Shown here: one piece after another, positions 7,045-16,800 of the stretch
How the letters are laid out: each line of letters begins with the position of its first letter
Numbering within the stretch: the first letter of the stretch is position 1
From: an uncultured Anaerobiospirillum sp.
GTDB lineage: Bacteria; Pseudomonadota; Gammaproteobacteria; Enterobacterales; Succinivibrionaceae
Reading direction: 5' to 3'
NCBI GenBank assembly: GCA_944390115.1
Contig: CALXOW010000025.1
Location: 1-42,231, forward strand
Length of the DNA: 42,231 nucleotides
Position numbers and translations under genes: made by a program
The notes under the pieces: model-generated
What the model was told of the DNA's origin: nothing
Databases searched by the model: none
The model's input: only the letters and a program-made list of their open reading frames with translations

Positions 7045-8775
7045 ATGGGTAAGGAAATCATTGCGATAGCCGAGGCGCTCTCCAATGAGCGTGCCATTCC
7101 AAAGGAGAAGATTTTCGAGGCTTTGGAAACGGCTTTAGCTACGGCTACCAAGAAGAAGTCACCAATCGACATCGACGTACGCGTCGAAATCGATCCACGC
7201 GAGGGTAATTACACCACCTATCGCCGCTGGACCGTAGTTGATACCGACGGTCCGCTGGATAATCCAGTCCAAGAAATTTCGCTGGCGGCTGCGCGCGAAG
7301 AGTACCCGAGCATTGAGCCGGGCGATATCGTCGAGGATGAAATCCCTTCGGTATCCTTTGACCGTATCACGATTCAGACTGCCAAGCAGGTGCTCTCGCA
7401 GCGCGTTAAGAATGCCGAGCGCGAGCAGCTCATTGCCGAGCAGCGCGAGCGCTTAGGCCATGTGGTTAATGCCACCGTCAAGCGCCCAGGCCGTGAGGTC
7501 ATGATCTTAGATTTAGGCAATGGCGCTGAGGGTATCTTACGCCGTGACCAAATGATTCCGCATGAGTCCTTTGGCCGTGGTGACCGCATTCGCGTGCTCT
7601 TAATCGACATCAAGCCTGAGGGTAAGGGTCCACAGCTGGTATGCTCGCGTACCGCCCCAGAGTTCTTAGCCGAGCTCTTCCGTATCGAAGTACCAGAAAT
7701 TGGCCAAGACGTGATCGAGATTATGGGCGTAGCCCGTGACCCAGGTTCGCGCGCTAAGATTGCGGTACGCTCGAAGGATAAGCGCATCGATCCACGCGGC
7801 GCCTGCATCGGTATGCGCGGATCTCGTGTCATGGCGGTATCCAATGAACTCTCCGGCGAGCGTATCGACGTGGTGCTCTGGGATGAGAACTTAGCTCAGT
7901 ACGTCACCAATGCTATGGAGCCAGCTGAGGTCCTGCGCATTGTGATCAATGATGACAGCCACTCGATTGATGTTGCCGTCGCCGACGATAACCTGGCTTT
8001 AGCTATTGGCCGCAATGGTCAGAATGTCCGCCTGGCCTCCCAGGTCTTAGGCTGGAATTTACAGGTTAAGGCTGAGAGCGCGATGGAGCAGGAGCTGGCC
8101 GCTGAAAACGCTCAGGTGGTTAAGTTCTTTGTTGAGAACCTCGACATCGACGAGGAGTTTGCTCAGGTCTTAGCTGACGCCGGCTTCCACACCTTAGAGG
8201 AAGTAGCCTATGTGCCAGCCGAAGAGTTCTTAGCGATCGAAGGCTTAGACGAGGAGCTGGTTTCGGCTCTGCAAGAGAATGCCCGCAAGGCGATCTCCAA
8301 GCACGAGGCTGAGCTCAAGGATCAAGGCGGCGAGGAATTAATGCGCGTGCACGGCATTGACACCGAGCTGGCTTTAGCCTTAGTTGCTAAGGGCATTAAG
8401 ACCTTAGAGGACTTAGCTGAGCAGGCCATCGACGACCTGTTAGATTTAGGCATCGACGCTCAGCGTGCCGGTGACATCATTATGGAAGCTCGTAACCTTA
8501 CTTGGTTTAAGGACGAGTATGAGGCTCAATTAAAGGCTCAAGCTGAGGCCGCCGAGCGTGCAGCCTTTGAAGCTCAGCAAGCCCAATATGAGCAAGAGCG
8601 TGCCGCTTACGAGGCGCAGCAAGCCCAAGATCAGGCTCAGTTCGAGCAGGCTTCCGGCGAGGCAGAGGCCCCAGCTGATGATTCGGCTTCGGCTGCTGAG
8701 CTGCCACAGGGGGCGCTGCAAAAGGCTTTGAAGGGGGCGTTACAGGGTGAGCCTACTGACGGCGCTAATCACTAA
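7045..8775 (+). CDS. nusA: Transcription termination/antitermination factor NusA with C-terminal extension
   Basis: A 576-residue RNA polymerase-binding factor acting in pausing, termination and rRNA antitermination. In order: the N-terminal polymerase-binding domain (1-130), S1 domain (about 135-200, VVNATVKRPGREVMILDLGNG...), two KH domains (about 230-290 with GACIGMRGSR, and about 305-345 with IGRNGQNVRLAS), and two acidic helix-hairpin-helix repeats (about 365-485). Residues from about 495 to the end are an Ala/Gln/Glu-rich tail predicted to be helical or disordered (AAFEAQQAQYEQERAAYEAQ), about 80 residues longer than E. coli NusA (495). The gene lies between rimP and infB, 24 bp before the infB ATG. 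Confidence 0.97.
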   Translation: MGKEIIAIAEALSNERAIPKEKIFEALETALATATKKKSPIDIDVRVEIDPREGNYTTYRRWTVVDTDGPLDNPVQEISLAAAREEYPSIEPGDIVEDEIPSVSFDRITIQTAKQVLSQRVKNAEREQLIAEQRERLGHVVNATVKRPGREVMILDLGNGAEGILRRDQMIPHESFGRGDRIRVLLIDIKPEGKGPQLVCSRTAPEFLAELFRIEVPEIGQDVIEIMGVARDPGSRAKIAVRSKDKRIDPRGACIGMRGSRVMAVSNELSGERIDVVLWDENLAQYVTNAMEPAEVLRIVINDDSHSIDVAVADDNLALAIGRNGQNVRLASQVLGWNLQVKAESAMEQELAAENAQVVKFFVENLDIDEEFAQVLADAGFHTLEEVAYVPAEEFLAIEGLDEELVSALQENARKAISKHEAELKDQGGEELMRVHGIDTELALALVAKGIKTLEDLAEQAIDDLLDLGIDAQRAGDIIMEARNLTWFKDEYEAQLKAQAEAAERAAFEAQQAQYEQERAAYEAQQAQDQAQFEQASGEAEAPADDSASAAELPQGALQKALKGALQGEPTDGANH

Positions 8776-8799
8776 CCAAGACAGGTGCAAGGGGAAGAT

Positions 8800-11382
8800 A
8801 TGAGTGATGAAGTAAAAAACGACGAGGGCAAAGCCACGAAGCGCATGTCCTTAAATCGCGCTGCCCACGCATCTGTTAAGGTGCAGGATTCGACCGGCAA
8901 GCGTAAGGTGGTCCAAGTGGTCCATAAGAAGAAGTTAGCTTTTGATACCGAAAAGCTGCGCAAGGAGCAAGCCGATAAGGAGCGCTTAGCTCAGGAGGCT
9001 AAGGCCAAGGCTGAAGCCGAGGCTAAGGCTGCGGCCGAGGCTGAAGCTCGCGCTAAGGCTGAGGCTGAAGCTCGCGCTAAGGCTGAGGCCGAAGCTCGCG
9101 CCAAGGCCGAGGCTGAAGCCAAGGCTAAGGCTGAAGCTGAGGCTAAGGCAGCCCGCGTTAAGGCCGCTGCTGATGCTAAGGCTAAGGGTGCCGCTAAGCC
9201 TGCTAAGGCCGATAGCGCTGCTGAGGAAGAGAAGCTCAAGCGCGCCCAAGAAGAAGAGCAAGCCCGCAAGATTGAGCTTGAAGCTCAGCGTCAGGCCGAT
9301 GAGGCCCGCCGCTTAGCTGAGGAAAACGAGGCACGTTGGGCCGCTGAGGAGGAGGAGCGTAAGCGCCTTGAGGACTCCGATGGCCTGTCCTCGACCTCGG
9401 TCTATGTCCGTGAGGCTGAGGCCCGTCAAGAGCGTGAAGACGAGAATCGCGGCCGTCACCGTGGCAATGAGCGCGGTGGTAAGAACGCTGCCAATAAGAA
9501 GCGCGATGACTCCGAGAATGTCGGCTTTAGTCGCGGCGGTAAGGGCGGCAAGAAGGGCGCCGGTGGTCGTAACCAGCGTCAAAACGGCAAGGGTGGTGCT
9601 ACCCACGGCTTTAACCGTCCAGTTGCTCCAATCTCGCGTGAGGTGGTCTTAGGTGAGACCATTACCGTCGCTGAGCTGGCGCAGAAGATGGCGGTCAAGG
9701 GCGCTGAAGTTATCAAGTGCCTGATGAAGTTAGGCGAGATGGTCAACATCAACCAGGTGATCGATCAGGCTACCGCTCAGATCGTGGTTGAGGAAATGGG
9801 CCACAAGGCCATTCTGCGTAAGGAGAATGAGTTAGAAGAGGAACTCTTAGCCGAACGCAAGAGTGATGACAAGGCTAAGGCCTTGCCTCGTGCTCCAGTT
9901 GTTACCATCATGGGTCACGTTGACCATGGTAAGACCTCTTTACTGGACTTCATCCGTAAGACCAAGGTCGCCGCTGGTGAAGCCGGTGGTATTACCCAGC
10001 GTATCGGTGCTTACCACGTGGATACCCGTGGCTGCGGTATCACCTTCTTAGATACCCCAGGTCACGCTGCGTTCACCGCGATGCGTGCCCGTGGTGCTCA
10101 GGTCACCGATATCGTGGTCCTGGTCGTGGCCGCTGACGACGGCGTCATGCCTCAGACCTTAGAGGCGATCCAGCACGCTAACGCTGCTAAGGTGCCATTG
10201 ATTGTCGCCATCAACAAGATCGACAAGCCAGGTGCCGACCCAATGCGCGTTACCAATGAGCTGATCCAACACGGCGTTATCCCTGAGAGTATGGGTGGCG
10301 AGGTGCAGTTCGTTGAGGTTTCCGCTAAGACCGGTCAGGGCGTCGAGGAGCTGTTAGAGGCTATTCTGCTTCAGGCTGAAGTCTTAGAGCTCACCGCTGT
10401 CGCCGAAGGCTTAGCTTCGGGCGTGGTCATTGAGTCGCGTCTTGATAAGGGCCGTGGTCCAGTGGCTTCGGTCTTAGTGCGTGAAGGTACCCTGCACAAG
10501 TCCGATATCGTCCTGTGCGGCTTAGAGTACGGCCGTGTCCGTGCGCTGCGCAATGAAAAGGGTCAGACCTTAACTGAGGCCGGTCCATCGATCCCAGTTG
10601 AGATCTTTGGTCTGTCCGGTGTACCTGATGCCGGTGACGAAGTTACCGTAGTCCGTGATGAGAAGAAGGCCCGTGAGGTTGCCTTATTCCGTCAAGGTAA
10701 GTTCCGTGAGCTCAAGATTGCCAAGCAGCAAAAGGCCAAGCTTGAGAACATGTTCAAGGACAACCAGGCTTCAGAGCTCAATGTCGTGCTCAAGGCTGAT
10801 ACCCAAGGCTCGGTTGAGGCGATCTCCGATGCTCTCAACAAGCTCGCTACCGATGAGGTTAAGGTCAACATCATTGGTTCGGGTGTGGGTGGTATCACCG
10901 AGACCGACGCTACCCTGGCCACCGCTTCTTCGGCCATTATCGTGGGCTTCAATGTCCGCGCTGATGCTCCAGCCCGCCGCGTCATTGAGACCGAGGGGGT
11001 CGACTTACACTACTACAGTGTGATTTACGACTTAATCGACGACGTGAAGAAGGCAATGTCCGGCTTACTGTCGGCCGATATCGAGCAGCGCATTATTGGT
11101 ATGGCCGATGTCCGTGAGGTATTCCGTCATCCTAAGTACGGCTCGATTGCAGGCTGTATGGTTACCGAAGGCGTGGTCAAGCGCTCGGCTCCAATCCGCG
11201 TGCTGCGTGACAACGTCGTTATTTACGAAGGCGAGCTTGACTCCTTACGTCGCTTCAAGGATGACGTCAGCGAGGTCAAGAACGGCAACGAGTGCGGTAT
11301 CTGCGTTAAGAATTACCAAGATGTCCGCGTCGGTGACCAGATCGAAGTCTTCGAGAACGTTGAGGTTAAGCGCAGCTTATAA
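8800..11382 (+). CDS. infB: Translation initiation factor IF-2
   Basis: An 860-residue GTPase that places fMet-tRNA on the 30S subunit and drives subunit joining. The N-terminal region has a long charged helix of AKAEAE-type repeats (about residues 65-130) and a Gly/Arg/Lys-rich linker (about 215-270). The IF2-N domain follows ([20 protein letters not shown], about 285 on). The GTPase motifs are intact: GHVDHGKTS (about 371), DTPGHAAF (418) and NKID (about 471). Domains II-IV with the fMet-tRNA-binding C2 domain complete the usual order. The ATG at 8800 is chosen because GGGGA lies 5 bp upstream; the GTG at 8785 has no such site. The Ala/Lys/Glu repeat makes spurious open frames on the other strand. 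Confidence 0.97.
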   Translation: MSDEVKNDEGKATKRMSLNRAAHASVKVQDSTGKRKVVQVVHKKKLAFDTEKLRKEQADKERLAQEAKAKAEAEAKAAAEAEARAKAEAEARAKAEAEARAKAEAEAKAKAEAEAKAARVKAAADAKAKGAAKPAKADSAAEEEKLKRAQEEEQARKIELEAQRQADEARRLAEENEARWAAEEEERKRLEDSDGLSSTSVYVREAEARQEREDENRGRHRGNERGGKNAANKKRDDSENVGFSRGGKGGKKGAGGRNQRQNGKGGATHGFNRPVAPISREVVLGETITVAELAQKMAVKGAEVIKCLMKLGEMVNINQVIDQATAQIVVEEMGHKAILRKENELEEELLAERKSDDKAKALPRAPVVTIMGHVDHGKTSLLDFIRKTKVAAGEAGGITQRIGAYHVDTRGCGITFLDTPGHAAFTAMRARGAQVTDIVVLVVAADDGVMPQTLEAIQHANAAKVPLIVAINKIDKPGADPMRVTNELIQHGVIPESMGGEVQFVEVSAKTGQGVEELLEAILLQAEVLELTAVAEGLASGVVIESRLDKGRGPVASVLVREGTLHKSDIVLCGLEYGRVRALRNEKGQTLTEAGPSIPVEIFGLSGVPDAGDEVTVVRDEKKAREVALFRQGKFRELKIAKQQKAKLENMFKDNQASELNVVLKADTQGSVEAISDALNKLATDEVKVNIIGSGVGGITETDATLATASSAIIVGFNVRADAPARRVIETEGVDLHYYSVIYDLIDDVKKAMSGLLSADIEQRIIGMADVREVFRHPKYGSIAGCMVTEGVVKRSAPIRVLRDNVVIYEGELDSLRRFKDDVSEVKNGNECGICVKNYQDVRVGDQIEVFENVEVKRSL

Positions 11383-11511
11383 CCTCACCGCGTGTGCGGC
11401 CGAGCCGCAGCGCGCTGCTACCGCCGGGAGTTGTGCCGGGGCCTTGCTGCGGCTGATATGAGGTCGCAGTACTACTTGGCCGGTTCTCTGAGGCGGTAGC
11501 CTGTCATAGGA

Positions 11512-11541
11512 AAAGCTCTCAAGGCCTACCTTGGGAGCTTT
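11512..11541 (+). other. 13-bp stem-loop between infB and rbfA
   Basis: AAAGCTCTCAAGG (11512-11524) pairs with CCTTGGGAGCTTT (11529-11541), with one G-T wobble and a CCTA loop. Only three Ts follow, so it is not a classical terminator. It may be a processing site, a partial attenuator or a transcript-stabilising element separating infB from rbfA, which are 200 bp apart. Confidence 0.5.
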
Positions 11542-11582
11542 GTCATAACTAACGTCGGGCGACGTGAGTTGAGGAGAATATT

Positions 11583-12005
11583 ATGCCTAAGAGCTATGGC
11601 CGTAATGAGCGCATCGCAGCTGAGCTGCGGCGCGAGGCGGCCCAGATCTTATCTGCCGAGATTAAAGATCCGCGCGTGAATTTGGCGACCGTGACCGAGG
11701 TCAATGTGGCCCCCGATCTGCGCAACGCCACGATCTTTGTCTCGTTCTTAGTGGACGATGAGGCCAAGGTCAAGGAAGCGATGAGCGCTTTAAACAAGGC
11801 CGCAGGCTTTGTGCGCAGTACGCTCGCCAGCCGCTTGAAGCTGCGCTATATGCCTAATATCCACTTTGAGTACGACCGTTTGGTCAAGGACAGCATGCGC
11901 CTTGATGCCTTGATTGCCAAAGGCTTAGGCCAAAAGCGCACCGAAGGCACCTTAGCTGATGCCTTAGAGCAGGCTGAGCCTGCCGCAGAGGACGAGGCCA
12001 AGTAA
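11583..12005 (+). CDS. rbfA: 30S ribosome-binding factor RbfA
   Basis: A 140-residue cold-shock-type ribosome assembly factor that binds the 30S subunit near the 16S 5-prime helix. The KH-like core is recognisable (RIAAELRREAAQIL near the N-terminus, then the VTEVNVAPDLRNATIFVSFL strand-helix region and IHFEYDRLVKDSMRLDALI). The C-terminal tail is acidic and variable, as in other family members. The ATG at 11583 follows GAGGAG closely (11570-11575). It is the last gene of the cluster; a terminator follows 80 bp later, so truB, rpsO and pnp, which often follow, are not here. Confidence 0.95.
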   Translation: MPKSYGRNERIAAELRREAAQILSAEIKDPRVNLATVTEVNVAPDLRNATIFVSFLVDDEAKVKEAMSALNKAAGFVRSTLASRLKLRYMPNIHFEYDRLVKDSMRLDALIAKGLGQKRTEGTLADALEQAEPAAEDEAK

Positions 12006-12084
12006 GGCCTGCGCCCCTAACTCTTTGCGTGCCTTTAGTCGCCGTTGAAGGCCGGTTGCAGCAAGCGCTGCGCGCATTAAACGC

Positions 12085-12122
12085 AAAAAGCCCCAAGCTA
12101 CGACGTAGCTTGGGGCTTTTTT
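12085..12122. terminator. Bidirectional terminator between rbfA and the permease gene
   Basis: A perfect 14-bp-armed hairpin (AGCCCCAAGCTACG...) spans 12089-12117, with five As before it and a T-run after it. It can therefore end transcription from rbfA (plus) and from the convergent permease gene (minus). Confidence 0.9.
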
Positions 12123-12156
12123 CACGCTGAGCTGCAGCGCTCAGTGTCTGGCGTGC

Positions 12157-13443
12157 TTAGAGCACGTACTTTAAGACGAAGAAGCAAGCTAAGATGGCGG
12201 TGGCAACCGTGATCTTCTTGGCCTTGCCCGTAATCAGGTTGATTAAGACGAAGCTTAATAAGCCTAAGGCGATACCTTCGGAGATCGAGTAGCTCAGTGG
12301 CATGAAGATAACGCAGATAAAGGCTGGGACCGACTCGGAGTAGTCGTTGAAGTCCAGCTTTTGCAGCTGGCTCATCATCATTAAGCCGACGATGATGAGG
12401 ACTGGAGCGGTGGCGGCACCTGGGACTGCTAAGAAGAATGGCGCAAAGAAGAGCGCAATTAAGAAGCAGATCGAGGTGACAAAGGCGGTGAGGCCGGTGC
12501 GGCCGCCTTCGGCGACACCCGAGGCCGACTCGACGAAGGTGGTAACGGTCGAGGAGCCTAACATGGCGCCGGTGGTGGTGCCGATAGCATCAACTAAGAA
12601 GGCCTTCTTTAAGTGTGGGATGCGGCCGTTCTTGTCCACCATACCAGCACGGGTCGAAACGCCGACTAAGGTGCCTAAGGTATCGAAGATATCAACAAAT
12701 AAGAAGGTGAAGACCACTAAGGCCATCTCGGTGGTGAAGATTCTATCCCACTCAAACTTCATGAAGATTGGGTCAATCGAAGGTGGGATACCAAAGACGC
12801 TGTCTAATTGGGTGATACCCATTGGGATACCAACTAAGGTCGTGATCAAGATACCCAAGAGCAGCGCGCCGCGAATCTTTAAGATTAAGAGCACGGCGGT
12901 GATCACTACACCGATCATGCCTAATAAGGCTGGACCCGAGGTAATGTTGCCTAAGGTGACCAAGGTGGCATCGGAGTTTACGATGATCTGCGAGTTCTGC
13001 ATGCCAATGAAGGCGATAAACAGACCAATACCAGCGGAGATCGCGTACTTAAGCGACATCGGCAGGGCGTTAACAATCGCCTCGCGCACATTGGTTAAGG
13101 TCAGGATAATGAAGATTACGCCTTCGATTAACACTGCGGTTAAGGCAAATTGCCAGCTGTAGCCCATGGTCAAGCAGACCGTGTAGGCAAAGAACGCGTT
13201 TAAACCAACACCAGGGGCTAAGGCAAAAGGCAGCTTAGCGTAGATACCCATTAAGACGGTAGCGACTACCGTGGCTAAGACCGTGGTGGTGAACAAGGCA
13301 CCTTTGTCCATGCCCGCTGCGGACAGAACATTTGGCGACAAGGCCAAGATATAGGCCATAGTCAGGAAGGTCGTGACACCGGCTAAAATCTCGGTTTTGA
13401 TGTTATGGACTTTGGGATCAAAGCCAAATAATTTTTGTAACAT
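12157..13443 (-). CDS. NCS2-type purine permease (AzgA/PbuG-like)
   Basis: A 428-residue polytopic inner-membrane transporter with about 12-14 hydrophobic segments. It belongs to the AzgA-like branch of the nucleobase-cation symporter-2 family, the branch that takes up adenine, guanine or hypoxanthine by proton symport. Features seen include the N-terminal EILAGVTTFLTMAYILALSP, the APGVGLNAFFAYTV motif around residues 77-90, the FDTLGTLVGVSTRAG stretch and the SSTVTTFVESASGVAEGGRTG signature. Length fits (E. coli AdeP/GhxP about 440). Which purine it prefers cannot be read from the sequence. It has its own promoter at 13576-13604 and a shared terminator downstream. No purine riboswitch core was seen in the roughly 125-nt leader. 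Confidence 0.92.
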   Translation of the reverse strand: MLQKLFGFDPKVHNIKTEILAGVTTFLTMAYILALSPNVLSAAGMDKGALFTTTVLATVVATVLMGIYAKLPFALAPGVGLNAFFAYTVCLTMGYSWQFALTAVLIEGVIFIILTLTNVREAIVNALPMSLKYAISAGIGLFIAFIGMQNSQIIVNSDATLVTLGNITSGPALLGMIGVVITAVLLILKIRGALLLGILITTLVGIPMGITQLDSVFGIPPSIDPIFMKFEWDRIFTTEMALVVFTFLFVDIFDTLGTLVGVSTRAGMVDKNGRIPHLKKAFLVDAIGTTTGAMLGSSTVTTFVESASGVAEGGRTGLTAFVTSICFLIALFFAPFFLAVPGAATAPVLIIVGLMMMSQLQKLDFNDYSESVPAFICVIFMPLSYSISEGIALGLLSFVLINLITGKAKKITVATAILACFFVLKYVL

Positions 13444-13575
13444 AAGCCGTCCAATCTCACGATCTAACCCCGCTTGGGTAATGACCTTGATGGGGGCAGA
13501 CCCTGATGATGTCTAAAGCAAAGAATAAAGAGCAAGATACAGGTCCAGTCACGGCCCCGGCCGTATGGCGCACGC

Positions 13576-13604
13576 ATGATAGCACTTAGCCTAGCCCTGA
13601 TCAA
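13576..13604 (-). promoter_or_regulatory. Promoter of the purine permease gene
   Basis: On the minus strand TTGATC (13604-13599) and TATCAT (13581-13576) are separated by 17 bp. TGC precedes the -10, an extended -10 context. This leaves a 5-prime leader of about 125 nt with a small ACGGCC/GGCCGT hairpin. Confidence 0.65.
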
Positions 13605-13640
13605 TGCGCAAGGCTTAAATATGGGCTTTTCTTAAGTAAT

Positions 13641-13665
13641 AAAAAAACCGCGCCTAAGCGCGGTT
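13641..13665 (-). terminator. Intrinsic terminator of the activase gene
   Basis: AACCGCGC/GCGCGGTT with a 4-nt loop. On the minus strand it is followed by a seven-T run (plus-strand A-run 13641-13647). It ends the transcript of the large activase-type gene, about 145 bp past its stop and just upstream of the permease promoter. Confidence 0.85.
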
Positions 13666-13808
13666 TGAGGGGAATTAAGCTTGGAGGCCTTAGGCCGACC
13701 CTCGCTTGTCTGTACTAGATTTAAGCAGAGCGGGCTGGGCCTTGCGGGCTAGGCCCAGCTAGGGACTTGCGCCCTAGCTTGGAGGGGTTGGGCCTAGCCG
13801 GTCTGGCC

Positions 13809-16800
13809 TTAGGCGCCGCTTTGCTTGTCGCTTGGCTTGTCGGAGCTGACTTGTTGGTAGTTCAGCTCGTCGTTGTCGGCCACCGTGTGCATGATGAGGT
13901 GGCGCTTGGCCTCGTAGAGCTCATTGCGGCGCGCCAGCACCACGGCGGTGGTGTCGCCCACGCCTAAGTCGATCGCGGCATTGTGAGTGATGACCGTGTG
14001 GGCAAAGGAGGTGCTGTTTTGCAATTGCTGTAACTGCGCTTGCGCTTGCTCCTGGGCTAGGAGATTGTCCTTGGCCTGGGTGATAAAGAGCTTGATGCGG
14101 TTTAAGACGTTGGACTGGGCTGAGCCTGCCTCAAAGTCAATCGCGCAGGTGTTGGCCTCAGGATAGAGCTCGCGCAGTGGGCGCATCATGCCCTTGCCCG
14201 TGACGTGGTTTGGCAGGCAAGCAAATGGCTGGACGCACAAGATATTGCTGACGCCATGCTCGATAAAGTCGACCATCTCAGCGGTTAAAAGCCAGCCCTC
14301 ACCTGCTTGCTGGCCTAAGGACACCAGCTTTTGACCTGCGGTCAATAGCTCCTCAAAGGTCGGCAAGTTCAGGAACTTGGTGCCCGCTAAGGCCTTGATA
14401 ATGATCTGACGATAGCCTTCAAAGTGCTGTAAGGTCAGATTCGAGACGAAAGCCTTGACCTTGGAGGCGCCTAAGTGCTCGGCTTGGTACACCACGTCGT
14501 GCAGGCAGTAAAGGACAAAGGCGGTGATGTCGCCTAAGACCGGCTCGCCGCCTTCGGCGATGATGTGCTCAACTAAGTCGTTGTTAGCCGTTGGATGGTA
14601 CTTGAGCAGAATTTCGCCCACGATACCGACCTTCGGACGGCGCTCGTCACGCAGCGGAATTTGCTCGAAGTCTGCTACGATTTGCTGAACGCGCGCGCTA
14701 AAGACCTTCTTTGAGGTTAAGTCCTTGCCCTTTAATTCCTGCTGGTATTGCTCCACCAGCTTTAACGCAGTACCCGGCACCTGCTCATAGGTGTGGCAGT
14801 GCAAGTACAGGGCTTGCAATAAGTCACCGTAGAGCAAGGCGATGATGAGGCGCTTGAGCCCTGACAGACCGAGCTTTAAGTGCACCTTCTCATCTTTCAG
14901 GTCGCTGCCTTGGAAGGTCACCACCGGAATGTCCTGGGCGTGAATGTCATCAAGCGCCCACTTAAGCAGCGCTGGGTAATTGGTGGCACGGCACGGACCG
15001 CAGGTTTGCGCTAAGAGCAGTGCTGAGTGCTGATGATCGATCTGGTGCTGGGTGATCGGCTCTAACAGCTGACCAATCGCCACAATTGCTGGGTAGCAGG
15101 CGTCATTGTTGATGTGCTTTAAGCCTAGCTCAATGGCATGTGGCGATACCTCCTCTAACAGCTTGATCTGATAGCCCTCGTCGGCTAAGGCCGAGGCGAT
15201 GATCGGGAAGTGGATCGGGGCCATTTGCGGCATATAGAGCACGCGGTTCTTTAAGGTGTCTTGACTTAAGGCCTCACCTAAGCTTTGCACCGTCCGGCTC
15301 TCGTTACTGGTGCTCTGAGCCTTAGTGCTTGGAGTTGTGGTGGTCTCTGCGATGTTTTGATGGGCAATGGCGGTGTGTGCTAAGGCGGCGCTGCTGTTTT
15401 GGGCGTGGCGGCGCTTGTCGGCGCAGGCACAGAGCAAGGAGCGCAGACGGATCTTGGCCGCGCCCAAGGTATCGCCCTCGTCGATCTTGAGCATAGTGTA
15501 GAGGCGGTGCTCGTGCTCTAACAGCTTCTTGACCTGCTCGCTGGTGATCGCGTCGATACCGCAGCCAAAGGATACCAGGTGCACGAGCTCGGCCTCCTCA
15601 TGCTCGAGCACGTACTGGGCGGCGCGGTAGAGGCGGCTGTGGAAGGCCCATTGGTTGACCACATCGAGCTTTAAGTGGCTTTGGATCATCGGTGCAACCG
15701 CATCCTCGCTCACAATCACCGTGCCCATCGAGGCAATCAAGGCCGGAATGCCGTGATTGATCAGGGGATCTAAGTGATATGGGTGGCCCGTTAAGACGAT
15801 GAGCGGCAGGTTTTCGGAACGGGCGCGCAAAATCTCTTGCTGGGCGTGCTTAGTTACTTGCTTGTGGTATTGGGCGAGGTCCGTGCGTGCCAGCTCAATG
15901 GCGCGTTTGATCGCGCGCTTCTTGAGGCTTGGATCGATCTCCTGTAACGCGGCGATGATCGAGCCATCGTTCTCTAAGGCGACGTACGGGGTAAAGAGCT
16001 CTAAGTCAGGATAGGTCGACTTCAAATTGAGCTTTAAGGCTTCAGGATAGCCGCCGACCACTGGGCAAGCATAGCTATCGTCGCCTTCGACAAAGCGCTC
16101 CTTGCTGCTCTCACGTGGCACGCATGGCAAGAAGATGCGCTTGATGCCGTGCTCGGCTAAATAGCATAAGTGACCGTGGGTGAGTTTAGCTGGGAAGCAC
16201 AGCGATTGCGATGGAATAGTCTGCGAGCCTAAGGACGCGATTTCCTTGGAGGAAAGAGGGCTCAACTCCACGCTAAAGCCTAAATGGGTGAGCAGGGAAT
16301 GCCAGAACGGATAGTGCTCAAACATATTGAGCACGCGCGGAATACCAATGGTGCCACGGGTGGCGACCGCCAGCTCCGCTGGGATGACCGGCTGCCCACT
16401 TGGGGTCGTGATCACGGTATGAGCGCCAAATTGCTGGGCCGTGGCATGCTGGGATAAGACGCCCGCACGTTGCGCCGCCGCCGCGACATCGCAGCCTGTG
16501 GTGGTGGTAGCGGCAATGTGTGCGGCAGCCTTGAATTGGGCGGCCATCTTGAGGTGTTCGGTGGTCTTGTTTGGAGTGCCTGCGGCGTTGGCGGCGCTTG
16601 GCTCCTTATTGAGTGCGGCCTCCTGATTTGGGGCGCTCTTCTTGCTGAGCTGAGCGGCCTTGAGCTTGCTCTGAGCTAAGCGGGCGCGGCGCTCTTTTGT
16701 TGCGGCGTCCAGCTCGGCAGCTTGGTTCTGGGCTTGCTTTTGCTCGGCCTGCTTTTGGGCTTGGCGCTCCTTGGCTTTGGCGATGGCGGCGGCACGGGCC

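Noticed and set aside
8986-9269. Long minus-strand open frames opposite infB rich in Leu/Ser or Ala
   Set aside because: They are reflections of the AKAEAE codon repeat in the IF-2 N-terminus, with no ribosome site or family resemblance.
13444-13569. Purine riboswitch in the permease leader
   Set aside because: The conserved junction and loop-loop sequences of the purine aptamer were not found; only a short GC hairpin is visible.
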